20,663 bases of DNA, taken from the NCBI GenBank assembly GCA_008931825.1, contig QXVZ01017981.1:1-20663 (forward strand), written 5' to 3'. Below, one piece after another: positions 18,514 to 20,663 of this stretch. This stretch comes from Phallusia fumigata (taxonomy: Eukaryota > Chordata > Ascidiacea > Phlebobranchia > Ascidiidae). How positions within the stretch are numbered: the stretch's first letter is position 1; the number at the start of each line of letters is the position of its first letter. Under the pieces are notes generated by a model that worked only from the letters and a program-made list of their open reading frames with translations, was not told the DNA's origin and did no database searches. The position numbers and the translations under genes were made by a program.

Positions 18514-19129
18514 TAAAACTCTATGAACAGGTTGATCAAACAACATATAAAAGTTCAGCAGACCACTTAAAGAAAACCTTGGCAGCAGTAATAAAAAGGT
18601 TATGTTCTTAGGAAGGAATAAGTCAGTTTGGTTGATGCAACTTAAAGAAAATAATGTTAAACTGTTCCGAAAAGTCGAAAATTCGAAGCTGGTGAGACTG
18701 AGACACGCAGGCTTTTCAATATTCACGCTGAGTATACGTCTCACTACGAAGTCAATACCAGGCCTTTGTGACGCCACGTTGCGTCGATTGACAGGCGCCG
18801 TCCGCGATGATCGCAAGACCGCCTATTCGCCCGACAACAGTCCCCACGTGGCGTCCCCGGCGAGCGGAGTGGGAGGGAAAAAGAGCGCGTCACTTCAGAA
18901 GAGCGGTATGCGTAATGGAGCACCACGAGTGGTTTGTGGGCAACCACGCTCGGTGCTCTGTTCTGTCGGGTCTTGCTCAACGACAGTGCGCAATTTTGAG
19001 ATAATTTACCGACAGGTAGGACGCAAAAGCAAGCGTGCTGTGTAGCCGTCAGTGCAGAATGTTTCCCGGCCTGTTACATAGGAGGTAAGGGTAACGAAAT
19101 TGTTTCCAAGTGGTTCGATGCTGTTAGAT
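18514..19129 (+). repeat. Allelic overlap 3, first copy (end of contig F)
   Basis: Starts TAAAACTCTATGAACAGG and ends TTCGATGCTGTTAGAT; the same span recurs at 19131-19731. This copy is 15 bases longer (AAAGAAAATAATGTT region near 18643-18660). The GC-rich part from about 18743 to 18980 is identical in both copies. Confidence 0.9.
18918..18958 (+). promoter_or_regulatory. 41-base imperfect hairpin/palindrome in the block upstream of Groucho
   Basis: GAGCACCACGAGTGGTT and AACCACGCTCGGTGCTC form 17-base arms with three mismatches around a 7-base centre. The identical sequence is at 19520-19560 in the other allele. An E-box CACGTG lies 70 bases upstream (18845). It sits in the most GC-rich, least variable part of the intergenic region, so a regulatory role is plausible but inferred. 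Confidence 0.4.
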
Positions 19130-19130
19130 N

Positions 19131-19731
19131 TAAAACTCTATGAACAGGTTGATCAAGCAACATATAAAAGTCCAGCAGACCACTTAAAGAAAACCTTGGC
19201 AGCAGTAATAATAAGGTTATGTTCTTAGGAAGAAATAAGTCAGTTTGGTTGATGCGACTTAAACTGTTCCAAAGAATCGAAAATTCGAAGCTGGTGAGAC
19301 TGAGACACGCAGGCTTTTTAATATTCACGCTGAGTATGCGTCTCACCACGAAGTCAATACCAGGCCTTTGTGACGCCACGTTGCGTCGATTGACAGGCGC
19401 CGTCCGCGATGATCGCAAGACCGCCTATTCGCCCGACAACAGTCCCCACGTGGCGTCCCCGGCGAGCGGAGTGGGAGGGAAAAAGAGCGCGTCACTTCAG
19501 AAGAGCGGTATGCGTAATGGAGCACCACGAGTGGTTTGTGGGCAACCACGCTCGGTGCTCTGTTCTGTCGGGTCTTGCTCAACGGCAGTGCGCAATTTTG
19601 AGATGATTTACCGACAGGTAGGACGCAGAAGCAAGCGCGCTGTGTAGCCGTCAGTGCAGAATGTTTCCCGGCCTGTTATATAGGAGGTAAGGGTAACGAA
19701 ATTGTTTCCAAGTGGTTCGATGCTGTTAGAT
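19131..19731 (+). repeat. Allelic overlap 3, second copy (start of contig G)
   Basis: The counterpart of 18514-19129, continuing into unique sequence at 19732. After collapse the Groucho start would lie roughly 0.4-1.2 kb downstream of the conserved GC-rich block. Confidence 0.9.
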
Positions 19732-20167
19732 AGATTTAGCGATGTATTAGCAAACATTAGACAGTGCAGAAAGTTGTGCGAAATATAAAGCAGTCAAAAC
19801 CTGCCGTATTTTATTGTGAAATAGCTGAAAATTAGTTTAAGGTACCCCGCGTTGGTAAAACGGTGGTGTACGACAACCTGCCCATCGGGCGAACCTGGCA
19901 AACGCGCCGGCATTCAGGTCTCACAATGCGGCACTTTTCAGAGCTGGAAGTCGATGTGCTTACCTTTGTGTTGCAGAACAACTAGCGAACAGTTTAACTT
20001 TGTGAACAATACACGCTGGTCGACCACCTGTCTCTTTAAAAACTATCGGATTTATCTATGTGATTACGTAACAGTCAGTTGTTTGTTCGTAAAAGTCGGA
20101 AAACTTATTTGTTTCCAATTCGCAACTGGATAGCTAAAAGACGAAGCTTTTGAACCAACCCAACGAC
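19732..20167 (+). promoter_or_regulatory. Proximal upstream region / 5' UTR of Groucho
   Basis: Lies directly upstream of the Groucho ATG. A TATA-like TATAAA is at 19784-19789, but no transcription start can be fixed from sequence. A GC-richer patch at about 19843-20000 has an open frame (19852-20133) with no recognised domain. It may be 5' UTR. Confidence 0.35.
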
Positions 20168-20188
20168 ATGTTTCCTAACAGGCCACCG
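20168..20188 (+). CDS. gro/TLE: Groucho/TLE exon 1 (start codon)
   Basis: ATG followed by TTT CCT AAC AGG CCA CCG (MFPNRPP) and donor GTAAGC at 20189. Groucho/TLE proteins begin MFPQ or MYPQ with a very short first coding exon, so both length and sequence fit. This start is chosen because it matches the family N-terminus and joins in phase 0 to the next exon. Groucho is a nuclear co-repressor recruited by Hairy/Hes, Runx, TCF/LEF, Engrailed and Pax factors. Confidence 0.9.
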
Positions 20189-20395
20189 GTAAGCTGTTTA
20201 TAAATTTGTGCTTGTCAATTTTATGGTGGAAACACATATCATCACTTGCAGCATCATAATCTATGGTATTGAACCAACTCCTTTTCTCACACTAAAAATG
20301 CCATGTTAGGTATTTAAACCTAAGTAAAGTTATGAAGAACACAAAGCACAATGGCTGTGCGGGATTTATGCTTTAAACAATGACTGTTATTTTAG

Positions 20396-20493
20396 GCTCC
20401 CCCGGGTCCTGGCCAACCCTTCAGCAGCATTGTGTCGGAAACTTGTGACCGCATTAAAGAGGAATTCAACTTTCTTCAGGCGCAACACCACAG
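20396..20493 (+). CDS. gro/TLE: Groucho/TLE exon 2 (start of Q domain)
   Basis: A 98-base exon of 32 codons plus AG. It encodes [20 protein letters not shown] followed by [12 protein letters not shown], the equivalent of the TLE segment with [17 protein letters not shown]. Acceptor TTTTAG, donor GTAAGC at 20494. The leftover AG needs a T-first exon to make Ser. The exon at 2458-2521 supplies exactly that, with the expected continuation LKVDREKLATEKTEM. Intron 1 is 207 bases. The window ends 170 bases into intron 2, and its final 12 bases match the start of contig B. Confidence 0.95.
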
Positions 20494-20663
20494 GTAAGCG
20501 AAATGCGCTTGCCAGGCAAAATTGCGGGACAGCGCCTGATCTTATCACCAAAAGTGACGCGTCGGGGTAAAATGGCATGCCTGGGGACTATTTCATGTTG
20601 TTTTTGTGTGATGAGTGTGTGGAGCTGCTATATCATGAAACATAGAAAGGCCTTTTCCTTAAG

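Noticed and set aside
18602-19647. Two similar long frames (147 and 142 codons) as a tandem gene pair
   Set aside because: They are the two allelic copies of one region. Between them almost every difference changes the amino acid, and long frames also exist on the opposite strand, so selection on a protein is not supported despite the in-frame 15-base indel.
19852-20133. A small gene just upstream of Groucho
   Set aside because: Cys-rich translation without a known pattern or signal peptide. It is more likely 5' UTR or promoter sequence.

Overview
The window is eukaryotic and AT-rich, with short GT-AG split exons and long non-coding introns. Two conserved metazoan genes can be read from exon sequence, both on the + strand. 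The first is the 3' half of SMG5, a nonsense-mediated decay factor (coiled coil plus PIN domain). The second is the 5' half of Groucho/TLE, a transcriptional co-repressor (Q tetramerisation domain plus Gly/Pro-rich domain). Gene content, compactness and unusually divergent haplotype copies suggest an invertebrate chordate such as the sea squirt Ciona, perhaps C. savignyi. That assignment is an inference.

The sequence is a scaffold of contigs joined at single n characters (1275, 5140, 11635, 12694, 16091, 19130). I label them A 1-1274, B 1276-5139, C 5141-11634, D 11636-12693, E 12695-16090, F 16092-19129 and G 19131-20663. At three joins (C/D, E/F, F/G) the end of one contig is repeated, slightly diverged, at the start of the next (740, about 776/1069 and about 616/601 bases). 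These look like unmerged allelic overlaps, not biological tandem repeats. One of them reveals a 284-base transposon present in only one allele.

The main result is that contig B appears to be in the wrong place. It carries Groucho exons 3-7 but lies between two SMG5 exons that join perfectly in phase, and the last 58 bases of A are repeated exactly as the first 58 bases of C. Groucho exons 1-2 are at the far right end of the window (20168-20493), exon 2 ends in the phase exon 3 needs, and the last 12 bases of the window equal the first 12 of B. The supported order is A-C-D-E-F-G-B: SMG5 followed about 2 kb later (about 1.4 kb with allelic overlap removed) by Groucho, head to tail.

Layout as given: 1-1034 SMG5 intron; 1035-1257 SMG5 exon; 1276-5139 displaced Groucho exons 3-7; 5141-6944 SMG5 intron; 6945-7035 SMG5 exon; 7036-12902 intron with a hAT-like element, hairpins and a gap that probably hides one or more SMG5 exons; 12903-12991 SMG5 exon; 12992-17853 intron; 17854-18120 candidate last SMG5 exon; 18121-20167 intergenic and upstream region of Groucho with a GC-rich hairpin block; 20168-20493 Groucho exons 1-2. 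I see no rRNA, intact tRNA or CRISPR array. Most longer open frames outside these exons do not look coding.
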